A model generated the notes under the pieces. That model saw only the letters and a program-made list of their open reading frames with translations, did no database searches and had not been told where the DNA came from. Shown here in pieces: positions 32,181-40,600 of a DNA stretch of 45,207 nucleotides. Source of the DNA: Bacteroidales bacterium (GTDB lineage: Bacteria > Bacteroidota > Bacteroidia > Bacteroidales > P3); contig JAEEMK010000031.1 in NCBI GenBank assembly GCA_016283175.1, positions 1 through 45,207 on the forward strand, given 5' to 3'. Position numbers and translations under genes: made by a program. Position 1 is the first letter of the stretch; every line of letters starts with the position of its first letter.

Positions 32181-32295
32181 TTTTCCCTGTCATATGTACA
32201 GTATTTGTACAGTATATGTACAGTATTTGTACGCTTTAGAAGCGTACAAATACTGTACATATACTGTACAAATACTGTACATATGACAGGGAAAA
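32181..32295. repeat. Perfect 56 bp-arm hairpin of TGTACAGTAT iterons, copy 2
   Basis: Arms 32181-32236 and 32240-32295 are fully complementary, with loop TAG. Each arm reads TTTTCCCTGTCATATGTACA, then 11 bp units TGTACAGTATW, ending GTACGCTT. Compared with copy 1 (27-125) the loop is inverted (TAG versus CTA), so the copies are in opposite orientation. It lies between divergent promoters, so it cannot be a terminator for either gene. Eight near-copies of TGTAC(A) at about 11-base spacing would all face one side of the DNA helix. Confidence 0.95.
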
Positions 32296-32422
32296 TGGCA
32301 GGGGTGGAGGGTGGAAAGGGGTGGGTGCAAGAGTGCGGGAAGCGATTTCGGTAATATGTTCCGCTGGAGGTTGTAGGCTCGAGTGTTTTTTCGGGCAGGA
32401 TGGGGTGGGAGTGAAAGTTTTT

Positions 32423-32453
32423 TTTGCGGTTTAGTCTTTTTTTATTATCTTTG
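32423..32453 (+). promoter_or_regulatory. lpdA promoter
   Basis: TTTG (32423-32426) and TATCTTTG (32446-32453) have 19-base spacing. The leader to 32548 is about 85 bases. Confidence 0.8.
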
Positions 32454-32547
32454 CAGGTTGTCACAATGGTGTGCGCGGTGCGCAACGTTGTGATTGCTAA
32501 TGTTTAGTGGTAATTATTTTGAAATAACAAATATAAAATATAGAACA

Positions 32548-33939
32548 ATGAATTACGATGTAATAGTTATCGGCAGCGGTCCTGGAGGCTATGTGGCTGC
32601 TGTGAAGTCTGCCCAGATGGGTATGAAAACTGCTGTTGTTGAACGCGAGAACTTGGGCGGCATCTGCCTGAACTGGGGCTGTATACCTACGAAGGCGTTG
32701 CTGAAGAGTGCCCAGGTGTACAACTATATGAACCACGCTGCCAACTATGGTGTCGCATCGCAGCCTGTGGAGGCTGACCTTGCGGCTATGGTGCAGCGCA
32801 GCCGCGGTGTGGCGGAGACGATGAGCAAGGGTGTCCAGTTCCTGCTGAAGAAGAACGGTGTGGATGTGATTATGGGCAGTGGCAGGGTTAAACCTGGCCA
32901 TCAGGTGGAGGTGACCGACGCTGAGGGCGGCAAGACTGTGTACGAGGCCCCGCACATCATTATAGCTACTGGTGCCCGTAGCCGCAATCTGCCGAATCTG
33001 CCTCAGGACGGCAAGCACATCATAGGCTATCGCGAGGCTATGACGCTTCCGCAGAAGCCGCAGAGGATGGTCGTTGTGGGCAGCGGTGCCATCGGCAGTG
33101 AGTTTGCTTTCTTCTATCAGAGCATTGGTGTGGAGGTGACGCTGGTGGAGTTTATGCCGACGATTCTTCCTAACGAGGACGAGGATGTGAGTGCCAATGT
33201 GGCTCGCAGCTTCAAGAAGATGGGTATGAAGGTGATGATGAGTGCATCGGTCGAGAAGGTCGACGTCGAAGGCGACGTGTGCCACGTACATATTAAGGAC
33301 AAGAAGGGCGCTGAGGTGCTGGTGGACTGCGATGTGGTGTTGAGTGCTGTGGGAGTGATCACTAACCTTGAGGATATGGGTCTGGAGGAGACTGGCATCG
33401 AGGTGGAGCGCACGAAGATTGTGGTTGACGACTATTACCGCACGAATGTGCCCGGCTATTATGCCATCGGCGATGTGGTCCACGGTCCGGCGCTGGCTCA
33501 CGTGGCAAGTGCGGAGGCTATATGCTGCGTGGAGAAGATTGCCGGCGGCGAGCCCGAGAAGCTGAACTACAGCAATATCCCCGGCTGCACCTATACCACC
33601 CCCGAGGTGGCCAGCGTGGGTTTGAGCGAGAAGAAGGCTGTTGAGGCAGGCCACGAGGTGCTGGTTGGCAAGTTCTTCTTCAAGGCCAGCGGCAAGGCTA
33701 CGGCTGCGGGCAACAACGACGGTTTTGTGAAGATGGTCATCGACAAGAAGACTGACCTTATCCTTGGTGCGCACCTGTGTGGCGACAATGTGACGGAGAT
33801 GATAGCAGGATTGGTTACTGCGCGCCAGAACGGACTGACTGCCAAGCAGGTGGCTGGCTCGATACATCCTCATCCGACGATGTCGGAGGCCATTATGGAG
33901 GCTATCGAGGCTGCCTATGGGAAGGCTATTCACGGGTAG
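32548..33939 (+). CDS. lpdA: Dihydrolipoamide dehydrogenase
   Basis: This 463-residue FAD disulfide oxidoreductase has an FAD-binding GSGPGGYVAA (9-18), redox disulfide Cys40/Cys45 in GGICLNWGCIPTKALL, NAD-binding VVVGSGAIGSEFA and a C-terminal active-site histidine in HPHPTMSEAIMEA. It reoxidises lipoamide on the 2-oxo acid dehydrogenases and GcvH. No E1 or E2 genes are adjacent. The start at 32548 (MNYDV) gives the standard N-terminus; an upstream frame from 32494 lacks similarity. An imperfect inverted repeat spacer follows (33942-34048). Confidence 0.95.
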   Translation: MNYDVIVIGSGPGGYVAAVKSAQMGMKTAVVERENLGGICLNWGCIPTKALLKSAQVYNYMNHAANYGVASQPVEADLAAMVQRSRGVAETMSKGVQFLLKKNGVDVIMGSGRVKPGHQVEVTDAEGGKTVYEAPHIIIATGARSRNLPNLPQDGKHIIGYREAMTLPQKPQRMVVVGSGAIGSEFAFFYQSIGVEVTLVEFMPTILPNEDEDVSANVARSFKKMGMKVMMSASVEKVDVEGDVCHVHIKDKKGAEVLVDCDVVLSAVGVITNLEDMGLEETGIEVERTKIVVDDYYRTNVPGYYAIGDVVHGPALAHVASAEAICCVEKIAGGEPEKLNYSNIPGCTYTTPEVASVGLSEKKAVEAGHEVLVGKFFFKASGKATAAGNNDGFVKMVIDKKTDLILGAHLCGDNVTEMIAGLVTARQNGLTAKQVAGSIHPHPTMSEAIMEAIEAAYGKAIHG

Positions 33940-33941
33940 AG

Positions 33942-34048
33942 GGTGTTGTTGATATGGTTAATGTCGATATGTTTAATGATTATATGTTGACAATGAATGT
34001 CGGCAATTACCATATCGCCATATCAACGTATCAACACCTGAACCTATC
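33942..34048. repeat. Low-complexity imperfect inverted repeat
   Basis: The left part (GGTGTTGTTGATATGGTTAA and following) is roughly the reverse complement of the right part (ATATCGCCATATCAACGTAT, ending CAACACC). It would form a long imperfect hairpin after lpdA. There is no T-tract. It is built from GTTGATA/TATCAAC words, like other spacers of the window. Confidence 0.5.
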
Positions 34049-34081
34049 AACCAATCAACGAATCAACAAACACTTTTCGAG

Positions 34082-35134
34082 ATGAAACTGAAGAATATAT
34101 TTGCGAAGCGGATGACTGTGGCAGAGGGATTGCGTCTGCCGGTCACGCGTCATTTCCAATATTCCACTTTTGCGGTACGCGGCCGCTATGAGAGTGGTCA
34201 TCTGGCAAAATTTGTTGTGGAGGGTACTCCTGGTACTGGTTTTTTTGTTCGCAACACGGAGAGCCACAGTTACCGTCGTTTTGTGAACGCAGTGGAACGT
34301 GAGACACGTCAGAACTGGCTGACGTTGCTGCTGGGCAGGGAGCCTGATTTCGAGAAGGAGTATAAGCGTGCGAGCGAGGCTTTCGGCAAGGCCAAGAACG
34401 ACAGGGAACGCCAGATGCTGGCAGCATACCAGAATGTGATAGGACTGGCCCGCGACGAGGAGCAGCTGCAGCGCATTGTGCGAGCTATAAAGGACAAGAT
34501 GGGCGACCATCCGAACAAGTCGATGGTCAGTATTTTGTCGCACTACAAGTCGAGCATAGCCAGCCTGGAACGTGACGTGAATTCGACACAGATAAACTAT
34601 TCGCGTCAGATGGAGGAGTCGTCGCTTGCGTTGTGGAACAGGGTTGTAGAGACGTTCCATCTGATTGTTGATTCGCGCCGCGTGTGGTCGGTGTATCTCG
34701 ACAACGGCAACCCGGCATATCAGCAGGTTTTCTTCGATATGGGCATCTTCGACTATATCAAGGTGCCGGGTGAGACGCCTGTGATGCGCGACTATGAGGG
34801 CCGTCATTACTACATCTATCCCGACGGCATTGTTGTGGCGCGTTCGTCGGTTGATTTCGATTTCCATCCCTGGAAGAGCATAGACATTGATTTCAATGTT
34901 GTTGACATTTCGACTCTGGCTGTGCGTCCGCAGTTCAATTCACACAAAAGCCGCAAGCACAAGAGTGTTGGTACGGATGCGTTGAGCACGCTGTACGGCA
35001 CTACACGTGCACAGGTGGTGGGCGAACTGATTATTCCGCAGCTTGATCTCCGCTTTTTCGTCAATCATACCGGTCCGGCTGAGGATTTTGCCAAAGCCGT
35101 CAGCGAGTGGAAGAAAGTAGCGGTTAAGGATTAG
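34082..35134 (+). CDS. Hypothetical protein
   Basis: This 350-residue protein is not recognised. The N-terminal part starts MKLKNIFAKRMTVAEGLRLP with a basic, helical look; residues about 60-210 are mostly charged helices (FEKEYKRASEAFGKAKNDRE, LERDVNSTQINYSRQMEESS), possibly coiled coil; the C-terminal 130 residues look mixed alpha/beta (YYIYPDGIVVARSSVDFDFH, SIDIDFNVVDIS). No signal peptide, membrane helix or catalytic motif was seen. It sits between lpdA and the M23 peptidase gene, separated from each by low-complexity spacers (33942-34048, 35135-35217). A basic start codon context and normal codon use support a real gene. Confidence 0.75.
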   Translation: MKLKNIFAKRMTVAEGLRLPVTRHFQYSTFAVRGRYESGHLAKFVVEGTPGTGFFVRNTESHSYRRFVNAVERETRQNWLTLLLGREPDFEKEYKRASEAFGKAKNDRERQMLAAYQNVIGLARDEEQLQRIVRAIKDKMGDHPNKSMVSILSHYKSSIASLERDVNSTQINYSRQMEESSLALWNRVVETFHLIVDSRRVWSVYLDNGNPAYQQVFFDMGIFDYIKVPGETPVMRDYEGRHYYIYPDGIVVARSSVDFDFHPWKSIDIDFNVVDISTLAVRPQFNSHKSRKHKSVGTDALSTLYGTTRAQVVGELIIPQLDLRFFVNHTGPAEDFAKAVSEWKKVAVKD

Positions 35135-35217
35135 AGTTAATAGTTAAAAGTTAATAGTTAAAAGTTTGGATTTTACCTCACTGAAACCTTTCAACCCTTA
35201 AACCCCTCAAACCCTTA
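35135..35217. repeat. Low-complexity spacer of AGTTAA and AACCCTT words
   Basis: AGTTAATAGTTAAAAGTTAA is followed by CAACCCTTAAACCCCTCAAA; the two halves are of opposite strand bias, as in the other spacers. It directly precedes the TTG start of the peptidase gene. Confidence 0.7.
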
Positions 35218-36195
35218 TTGAAGAAACACCACACATATAAGTTCAATCCGCACACGCTTTCGTACGAGAAGGTGAAGACTACTTTTGTGGACACGTTGAA
35301 AAAGATTTCTTTTTCGGTGGCATTTGGCATTGTGCTGGGTGTGGTGTTGCTTGTAATAGGTATTCACGTCTTCGATTCGCCCCGGGAACGTCAGCTGAAA
35401 CGCGAGATTGCCGTAATGGAACGCCAGATGTCGAAGATGAAGGACATTGTGCGTCGCAACGAGGCCGTCCTTGCCGATCTGGAGAACCGCGACAACAGTA
35501 TATACCGCACATTGCTGGAGGCTGAGCCGATTGGTAGCGAGGAGCGCAACGCGGGTATGCTGAACCAGCAGTATGCCGAGTTGGAGGGATATGACCATTC
35601 CGACCTTATCATAGAGACGACAAAGCGTTTGGACGATTTTACGAAGCGGCTGTATGTGCAGTCGAAGTCGTTCGATGAGGTGTACCAGATGGTGAGTACC
35701 AAGAAAGAACGCCAGGAGCACATCCCGGCCATTATGCCTCTTGAGAAGAACAAATGCAGTGTGATATCGGGCTTCGGCACACGCTATCACCCCATACTGC
35801 ATTACCGCCGTATGCATACTGGTGTAGACCTGTCGGCCAAGAAGGGTACGCCCATCTATGCCACCGGCGACGGCACCATAGAGGTGGCTGGCCGTGGCGA
35901 CGCTTCGTTGAGCGGATATGGTGTCACGGTGCTGATAAACCACGGCTATGGCTACAAAACGCTATATGGCCATATGAGTGACGTCAAGGTGCGTCGCGGT
36001 CAGAAGGTGCGTCGCGGTGAACTGATAGGTCACGTCGGTTCGACCGGCCTTGCATCAGGTCCGCATTGCCATTACGAGGTGTGGCTCAACGGCAAGAAAG
36101 TCAACCCAGTGTATTATTTCTACAACGACCTCACGCCGCAAGAGTATGAACAGGTTATAGAGGCCGCCAACCAGGAGAACCAATGTCTGTCATAA
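35218..36195 (+). CDS. M23-family murein peptidase, TTG start
   Basis: This 325-residue inner-membrane protein has a short cytoplasmic tail (KKHHTYKFNPHTLSYEKVKT, the usual start of this group), one membrane helix (about 29-50), a long coiled coil (about 55-175) and a LytM domain with zinc ligands in HTGVDLSAKKGTPIYA (HxxxD) and GPHCHYEVW (HxH). It cleaves or regulates cleavage of peptidoglycan cross-bridges, like the EnvC/MepM-type proteins of division or elongation. No ATG lies in frame nearby, so TTG at 35218 is taken as the start. The 3' end overlaps ispH by 13 bases. Confidence 0.9.
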   Translation: MKKHHTYKFNPHTLSYEKVKTTFVDTLKKISFSVAFGIVLGVVLLVIGIHVFDSPRERQLKREIAVMERQMSKMKDIVRRNEAVLADLENRDNSIYRTLLEAEPIGSEERNAGMLNQQYAELEGYDHSDLIIETTKRLDDFTKRLYVQSKSFDEVYQMVSTKKERQEHIPAIMPLEKNKCSVISGFGTRYHPILHYRRMHTGVDLSAKKGTPIYATGDGTIEVAGRGDASLSGYGVTVLINHGYGYKTLYGHMSDVKVRRGQKVRRGELIGHVGSTGLASGPHCHYEVWLNGKKVNPVYYFYNDLTPQEYEQVIEAANQENQCLS

Positions 36196-37058
36196 TAGAT
36201 CCCAATGCCGGTTTCTGTTTCGGAGTCGTCAAAGCTATCGACGCCGCAGAGCAACAGTTGAATTCTACACATCAGCTCTACTGTCTGGGCGACATTGTCC
36301 ACAATAACGAGGAGGTGCAGCGTCTGGCCCAGTTGGGGCTGCGTGTCATAGACCTCGACCGTATGGCATCGCTGCCACCCACGATGGTGCTGATACGTGC
36401 CCACGGCGAACCACCGTCGACATACGAGCTTGCACGTCGACGAGGCATAACACTTGTCGACGCCACCTGTCCCATAGTGTTGGCCTTGCAAAAGAGAATC
36501 CGCGACGGATATGAGCAAATGCTTGCCGTTGGCGGTCAGGTGGCCATATTCGGCAAAAAAGGCCACGCAGAGGTTGTAGGCCTCAACGGCCAGACAGACA
36601 ACACGGCAATCATCATATCCTCTCCCGGTGATATTGACGCTCTGGATGTGACGAGGCCGATAAGACTGTATTCGCAGACGACAATGAGCCGCGAGGATTA
36701 CCGCAGGCTGACAGACAACATAGAGAAACGAATAGAGGACGCCGGCGTAGAGAACGCTGATTTTGTGGCATACAACACCATCTGCAGCCGTGTTGCAAAC
36801 CGTGCAACCCAACTGGAAGAGTTTGCGAGGAGTGTGGATTTGGTGCTCTTTGTGTCGGGTGTCAATTCTTCGAACGGGCACTATCTTTTTGAATACTGCC
36901 GCAAAGTGCAGCCCAACACCAGAATGATATCCTCGCCCGACGAGATAGACAGTTCCTGGTTCAATGGCACAATGCGTATCGGTATAACCGGTGCCACATC
37001 GACGCCCCGATGGCTGATGGAACAGGTAAAGGAAAAGATAGAGAGAGAGTTACAATAA
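36183..37058 (+). CDS. ispH: 4-hydroxy-3-methylbut-2-enyl diphosphate reductase
   Basis: This 291-residue iron-sulfur enzyme makes isopentenyl and dimethylallyl diphosphate, the last step of the MEP pathway. The three cluster-binding cysteines are Cys12 (AGFCFGV), Cys96 (VDATCPIV) and Cys201 (NTICSRV); HGEPPSTYE and SQTTMS are also conserved. Its ATG lies inside the end of the M23 peptidase gene, indicating translational coupling, and recF follows 19 bases later. Confidence 0.95.
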   Translation: MSVIIDPNAGFCFGVVKAIDAAEQQLNSTHQLYCLGDIVHNNEEVQRLAQLGLRVIDLDRMASLPPTMVLIRAHGEPPSTYELARRRGITLVDATCPIVLALQKRIRDGYEQMLAVGGQVAIFGKKGHAEVVGLNGQTDNTAIIISSPGDIDALDVTRPIRLYSQTTMSREDYRRLTDNIEKRIEDAGVENADFVAYNTICSRVANRATQLEEFARSVDLVLFVSGVNSSNGHYLFEYCRKVQPNTRMISSPDEIDSSWFNGTMRIGITGATSTPRWLMEQVKEKIERELQ

Positions 37059-37077
37059 AACCAATACACAAAAACCG

Positions 37078-38217
37078 ATGTTTATTCAACGACTGCAATT
37101 AGCCAATTTCAAAAACTACGACGAACTCGACACGACATTCTCGAACAATGTCAACTGCCTGGTAGGCAACAACGGGGTAGGGAAGACCAACCTGCTTGAT
37201 GCATTGTATTACCTTTCCTTCTGCAAAAGCTATTTCAATCCCGTAGACAGCCAGAACATACGCAATGATGCCGATTACTTCGCCATACACGGCCAATACA
37301 GTCTTGATGAACCCGAAGACAACGACAGTGTTGTCACGGTATCCTGTACCCTGCAACGAGGACAGTCAAAGAAGATGAAATTCAACAAGAAGGCTTGCTC
37401 TACCCTTGCAGAACACATAGGACGTCTGCCGTTGGTAATAGTAACTCCTTCGGACCAAAGCCTCATACTGGGAGGCAGCGACGCACGCCGTAAGTTTATA
37501 GACGGTATCATCTCGCAAGCTGACCGTGGCTATCTGCAAAACCTGATGTCTTATCAGAAAGCCTTGGAACAACGCAATCGGCTGTTGAAGCAGTTTTATG
37601 AAAACCAGTATTTTGAGGACGATACAATAGCAATATGGGACGAGCAGCTTGTGCGATACGGACAACCCATTGTCGATGCACGACGCAAGTTCCTCGAGGA
37701 GTTTATGCCACTCTTCGAGCAGTACTATCTCCTGATACATCCCGACGCCAACGTCAGCGAAAAGCCTTCGATAACATATCTTACTCAACTGGAAGTCGAT
37801 GCGGCAGAATTTGCGACACAGGTTGCAGATGCCCATCGTCGAGACGCACAGTTGCAGTACACCTCGGTGGGTCCGCATAAAGACGACCTCGAGTTTGCCA
37901 TAGGGCAGTTTGCAGTCAAACGTTTTGGGTCGCAAGGACAGCAGAAGACTTTTCTTTTAGCGCTGAAACTGGCACAGTTTGAATATATTCGCGCCCATCT
38001 TGGCACCAAACCAATATTGCTTCTGGACGATATTTTCGACAAGCTTGATATGCAGCGTGTACGACAACTTGTTCTTCTTGTCGGCAGCGACCGCTTCGGG
38101 CAGGTCTTCATAACCGATACACAGCCAGGTCGCGTAGAGTCGATATTCGAGCAGGCTCCCGATATGCCGCACAAGATATTCACCGTAGAGAACGGAGGAT
38201 TGAGAACGGAGAACTGA
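37078..38217 (+). CDS. recF: DNA replication and repair protein RecF
   Basis: This 379-residue ABC-type ATPase loads RecA at gaps with RecO and RecR. It has Walker A GNNGVGKTNLL (30-40), a signature region with FGSQGQQKTFLLALKLAQFE and Walker B PILLLDDIFDKLD, all as in RecF. Length is normal. The gene lies between ispH and a DUF721/DciA-like gene; recF with a DUF721 gene is a common pair in Bacteroidota, while dnaA and dnaN, common neighbours elsewhere, are not seen here. Confidence 0.95.
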   Translation: MFIQRLQLANFKNYDELDTTFSNNVNCLVGNNGVGKTNLLDALYYLSFCKSYFNPVDSQNIRNDADYFAIHGQYSLDEPEDNDSVVTVSCTLQRGQSKKMKFNKKACSTLAEHIGRLPLVIVTPSDQSLILGGSDARRKFIDGIISQADRGYLQNLMSYQKALEQRNRLLKQFYENQYFEDDTIAIWDEQLVRYGQPIVDARRKFLEEFMPLFEQYYLLIHPDANVSEKPSITYLTQLEVDAAEFATQVADAHRRDAQLQYTSVGPHKDDLEFAIGQFAVKRFGSQGQQKTFLLALKLAQFEYIRAHLGTKPILLLDDIFDKLDMQRVRQLVLLVGSDRFGQVFITDTQPGRVESIFEQAPDMPHKIFTVENGGLRTEN

Positions 38218-38238
38218 TTGATTTAAATAAAGAAAGAA

Positions 38239-38529
38239 ATGTCGCACGAATATACAATAAAGGATCTTATCGACGCCGCTCTGCGGAAGTACAACTTTGA
38301 CGACAGCATCACTCGAGGCCAGGTCGAGCAGGCCTACCGCGATGTGGTAGGAGAGTTCATAGTCAAACTGACACGCGATGTGCGCTATGACCCTGCCAGC
38401 CACACGTTGCGCGTTACACTCAGCGTGCCGGCCTTAAAAAACGAGTTGACCTATAAAACCACCGACCTTATTGAGGCAATAAACAATAAACTTGGTCGCA
38501 AAGAAGTACAGAAACTGTTTCTGTTATAA
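38239..38529 (+). CDS. DUF721 / DciA-like protein
   Basis: This 96-residue protein has the DUF721 pattern: YTIKDLIDAALRKYNFDD, VEQAYRDVVGEFIVKLTRD, then the strand-rich LRVTLSVPALKNELTYKTTD and final NNKLGRKEVQKLFLL. The family includes DciA, which loads the replicative helicase DnaB in bacteria without DnaC; for this short version the role is inferred. It follows recF by 21 bases, the last gene of the run starting at 35218. Confidence 0.88.
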   Translation: MSHEYTIKDLIDAALRKYNFDDSITRGQVEQAYRDVVGEFIVKLTRDVRYDPASHTLRVTLSVPALKNELTYKTTDLIEAINNKLGRKEVQKLFLL

Positions 38530-38530
38530 A

Positions 38531-38560
38531 CAAAAAAAGCCTGCCAGAGTGGCAGGCTAT
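38531..38560 (-). terminator. Terminator after comEC
   Basis: AGCCTGCC (38538-38545), loop and GGCAGGCT (38551-38558) with a run of seven T residues on the minus strand end comEC transcription. On the plus strand the T-tract is poor, so it works mainly in one direction. Confidence 0.85.
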
Positions 38561-38565
38561 TGAAC

Positions 38566-40500
38566 TCATTCTATATAAGGTATTCCGAGACTATCACATT
38601 CTTGTTGCCAAGCCATCCGGCGGCGGGTGCTGTTTTGGCTGGCAATGACAAGTGTGTCAAATTCGTATTGCTCATTTAACTCAGAGATGGTTATGTATGG
38701 GCTTTCGCGAAGCAGAAGATAATCAAGTTTTATGTGGCAATGTGACTGCTGGCGGTAGTTGCTGCGGTCGATAATGCGGAATGTCTTTCCGTTAAAACCT
38801 ATGAAACGGTCGCGCACAAGGAGATGGCAGTCCTCATAGTCATCGTCAAGTGTCAAGATTCTGTTGCGTTTTGCTTTATGCCACACGAGGTTGTTGGCTG
38901 TTTGATAGTCTATTTCTTCTGGATGTGCTGTAGTTACGCTGTCGCATAGCAGAATGCTTTGGTGTCCTGTGAAGAACTCCATTGCGGTTCGGTTGCCGAT
39001 GCGATAGATGTCGCAGTGCTGCTGTGTGCTGCATTGTGCTTCAATGTGTTGGGCGTAAGCAACGAGTGCCAGCATTACGGTCAATGCTTCTGTGGCGCTG
39101 CTCCAACGGTGCTTGATCAGAGTAAAGCCGAGCAGTGTTATGATTGTAAGCGCAAGTATAAGCATTGCACCATCGAAATAGATACCTTCAAGCATTGCAT
39201 TTGGCCAAGAGGCAATGCCTGAAGTGATACGTTCAGTGACAGAGAGCAGGGTAGAGACAAGATAGCCTGCAACTTTGAAGGCAAACGGCCACCAACAGAC
39301 GGCGAACATAAGCAGTGTGCTTCCCAGCAACAATGCTGCGCAAGGCACAATGGTCATATTTGCAACGAGGAAGTAGGGCGGGAAGGTGTGGAAGTAGAAA
39401 AGTATCAGCGGTGTTACAGCCATTTGCGCTGACAGGCATACGCAAAAGAGTGTACGTATTTTTTTCAATAGTACGAATAAAAGATTTAAAGTCCTTCTGT
39501 CGCTATGTGGAATAGGTATAAGTTTTTCGAGAGGACGCGTAAACAAGATGATGGCGAAGACGGAAGCGTATGATAGTTGGAAACCTATTTCGAACAGCAG
39601 TAATGGATTGGCGACAAGCAGTATGAGGGCTGATGCAGCAACGGTGTTGAGTGTCGGAGGCTTGGTAAAGAACATTTGACCGATGACTATAAGGGTGAAC
39701 ATAAGTCCTGCACGCATTGCTGACGGTGCCATACCGGTGATTGCAACAAAGGCCCAGATGGCGATGATTTGGATTATACCTTTTATGATGCGTGGTGTTC
39801 GTCGGTTGCTGAAGAAGAACAGGCACCAGCCTACAAGCATTGCTATGATGCCTACGTGTAGACCGCTGACGCAAAGCAGATGAGCGATGCCTGCTGAACG
39901 GAAGTTTTCTTTTGTGTTGCCGTCCAGGTCACCGTCCCAACCAAGTATAAGTGCTTCAGCGATGCCCTGTTGCGACGGCGTTAGGCTGCTGAAATGGATT
40001 ATGTCGATGAACCGTTTTCGCAGCGATGTTATGCGCGCTTTGAAGCCACGTTCGCTGTGCTCAAGAATTTTGTAAGATGAATTAGGGATGAAAGTGGTGT
40101 AGAGTATGCCGCGACGTTGCAAATGACGTCGATAGTCGAACTGGTGTGGATTGTCGGCACCGCTGGGCAATCGTGGTGCAGCACGTATAAGTAGTTCATC
40201 CCCATCAGTAACCATTGCGGGTTTTTCAATGTAAATGAGCATCTTGCCATTGCAAGAGTGGGGAATACCGTTGCTGTCGGTTACTTCAAGCACTTCGGCA
40301 GTGACGCGAAATGTCTTGTCGCGTTCTACAGGTATGTCGCTAATATACACGCGCATCCAACATTCATCATCGGCAAAATGTGAGTAGTGTGATGGCGAAC
40401 GTGAGGGATCGCTCCATTTGGTGAAGGCACCAAAAAAGCCCTCGCACACAAGTATGACAAGTGCAACGAGGACTGTTATAGGAATTAGAGGATGCCTCAC
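38566..40500 (-). CDS. comEC: ComEC/Rec2-family DNA uptake channel
   Basis: This 644-residue integral membrane protein passes single-stranded DNA across the inner membrane during competence. It has an N-terminal DUF4131-type region (about 1-170), the Competence domain with conserved HLLCVSGLHVGIIAMLVG (about 212-229) and at least eight membrane helices to about residue 470, then a short C-terminal region (about 500-644). The latter lacks the HxHxDH zinc motif, so no full metallo-beta-lactamase domain is present; this is usual for the shorter Bacteroidota form. A terminator follows at 38531-38560. Confidence 0.9.
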   Translation of the reverse strand: MRHPLIPITVLVALVILVCEGFFGAFTKWSDPSRSPSHYSHFADDECWMRVYISDIPVERDKTFRVTAEVLEVTDSNGIPHSCNGKMLIYIEKPAMVTDGDELLIRAAPRLPSGADNPHQFDYRRHLQRRGILYTTFIPNSSYKILEHSERGFKARITSLRKRFIDIIHFSSLTPSQQGIAEALILGWDGDLDGNTKENFRSAGIAHLLCVSGLHVGIIAMLVGWCLFFFSNRRTPRIIKGIIQIIAIWAFVAITGMAPSAMRAGLMFTLIVIGQMFFTKPPTLNTVAASALILLVANPLLLFEIGFQLSYASVFAIILFTRPLEKLIPIPHSDRRTLNLLFVLLKKIRTLFCVCLSAQMAVTPLILFYFHTFPPYFLVANMTIVPCAALLLGSTLLMFAVCWWPFAFKVAGYLVSTLLSVTERITSGIASWPNAMLEGIYFDGAMLILALTIITLLGFTLIKHRWSSATEALTVMLALVAYAQHIEAQCSTQQHCDIYRIGNRTAMEFFTGHQSILLCDSVTTAHPEEIDYQTANNLVWHKAKRNRILTLDDDYEDCHLLVRDRFIGFNGKTFRIIDRSNYRQQSHCHIKLDYLLLRESPYITISELNEQYEFDTLVIASQNSTRRRMAWQQECDSLGIPYIE

Positions 40501-40504
40501 TTTT

Positions 40505-40600
40505 GTAAAGTTTATAGATTAAAGGTTAAAGATCAAAGAGTAAGCACGGTGTGTAGTCTTTATTATTTTTCAGTTCTTTAACCTTTAAACGTTAAACTTT
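40505..40600. repeat. Low-complexity spacer between M20 peptidase and comEC
   Basis: AGATTAAAGGTTAAAGATC and ACCTTTAAACGTTAAACTTT are partly complementary, so the spacer can fold. It lies between two minus-strand genes, and the stop codon of the peptidase overlaps its end. Confidence 0.6.

Larger units (their letters stand above)
32048..32547. other. Divergent intergenic region with two promoters and hairpin
   Basis: The 500 bases hold the barrel-gene promoter (32071-32101, minus), the perfect long hairpin (32181-32295) and the lpdA promoter (32423-32453, plus). No gene is visible. A short G-rich run (GGGGTGGGTGC and GGATGGGGTGGG) lies at 32319-32410. Confidence 0.75.

Noticed and set aside
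32497..33933. 478-residue minus frame opposite lpdA
   Set aside because: His/Leu-rich shadow of a well-supported enzyme gene.
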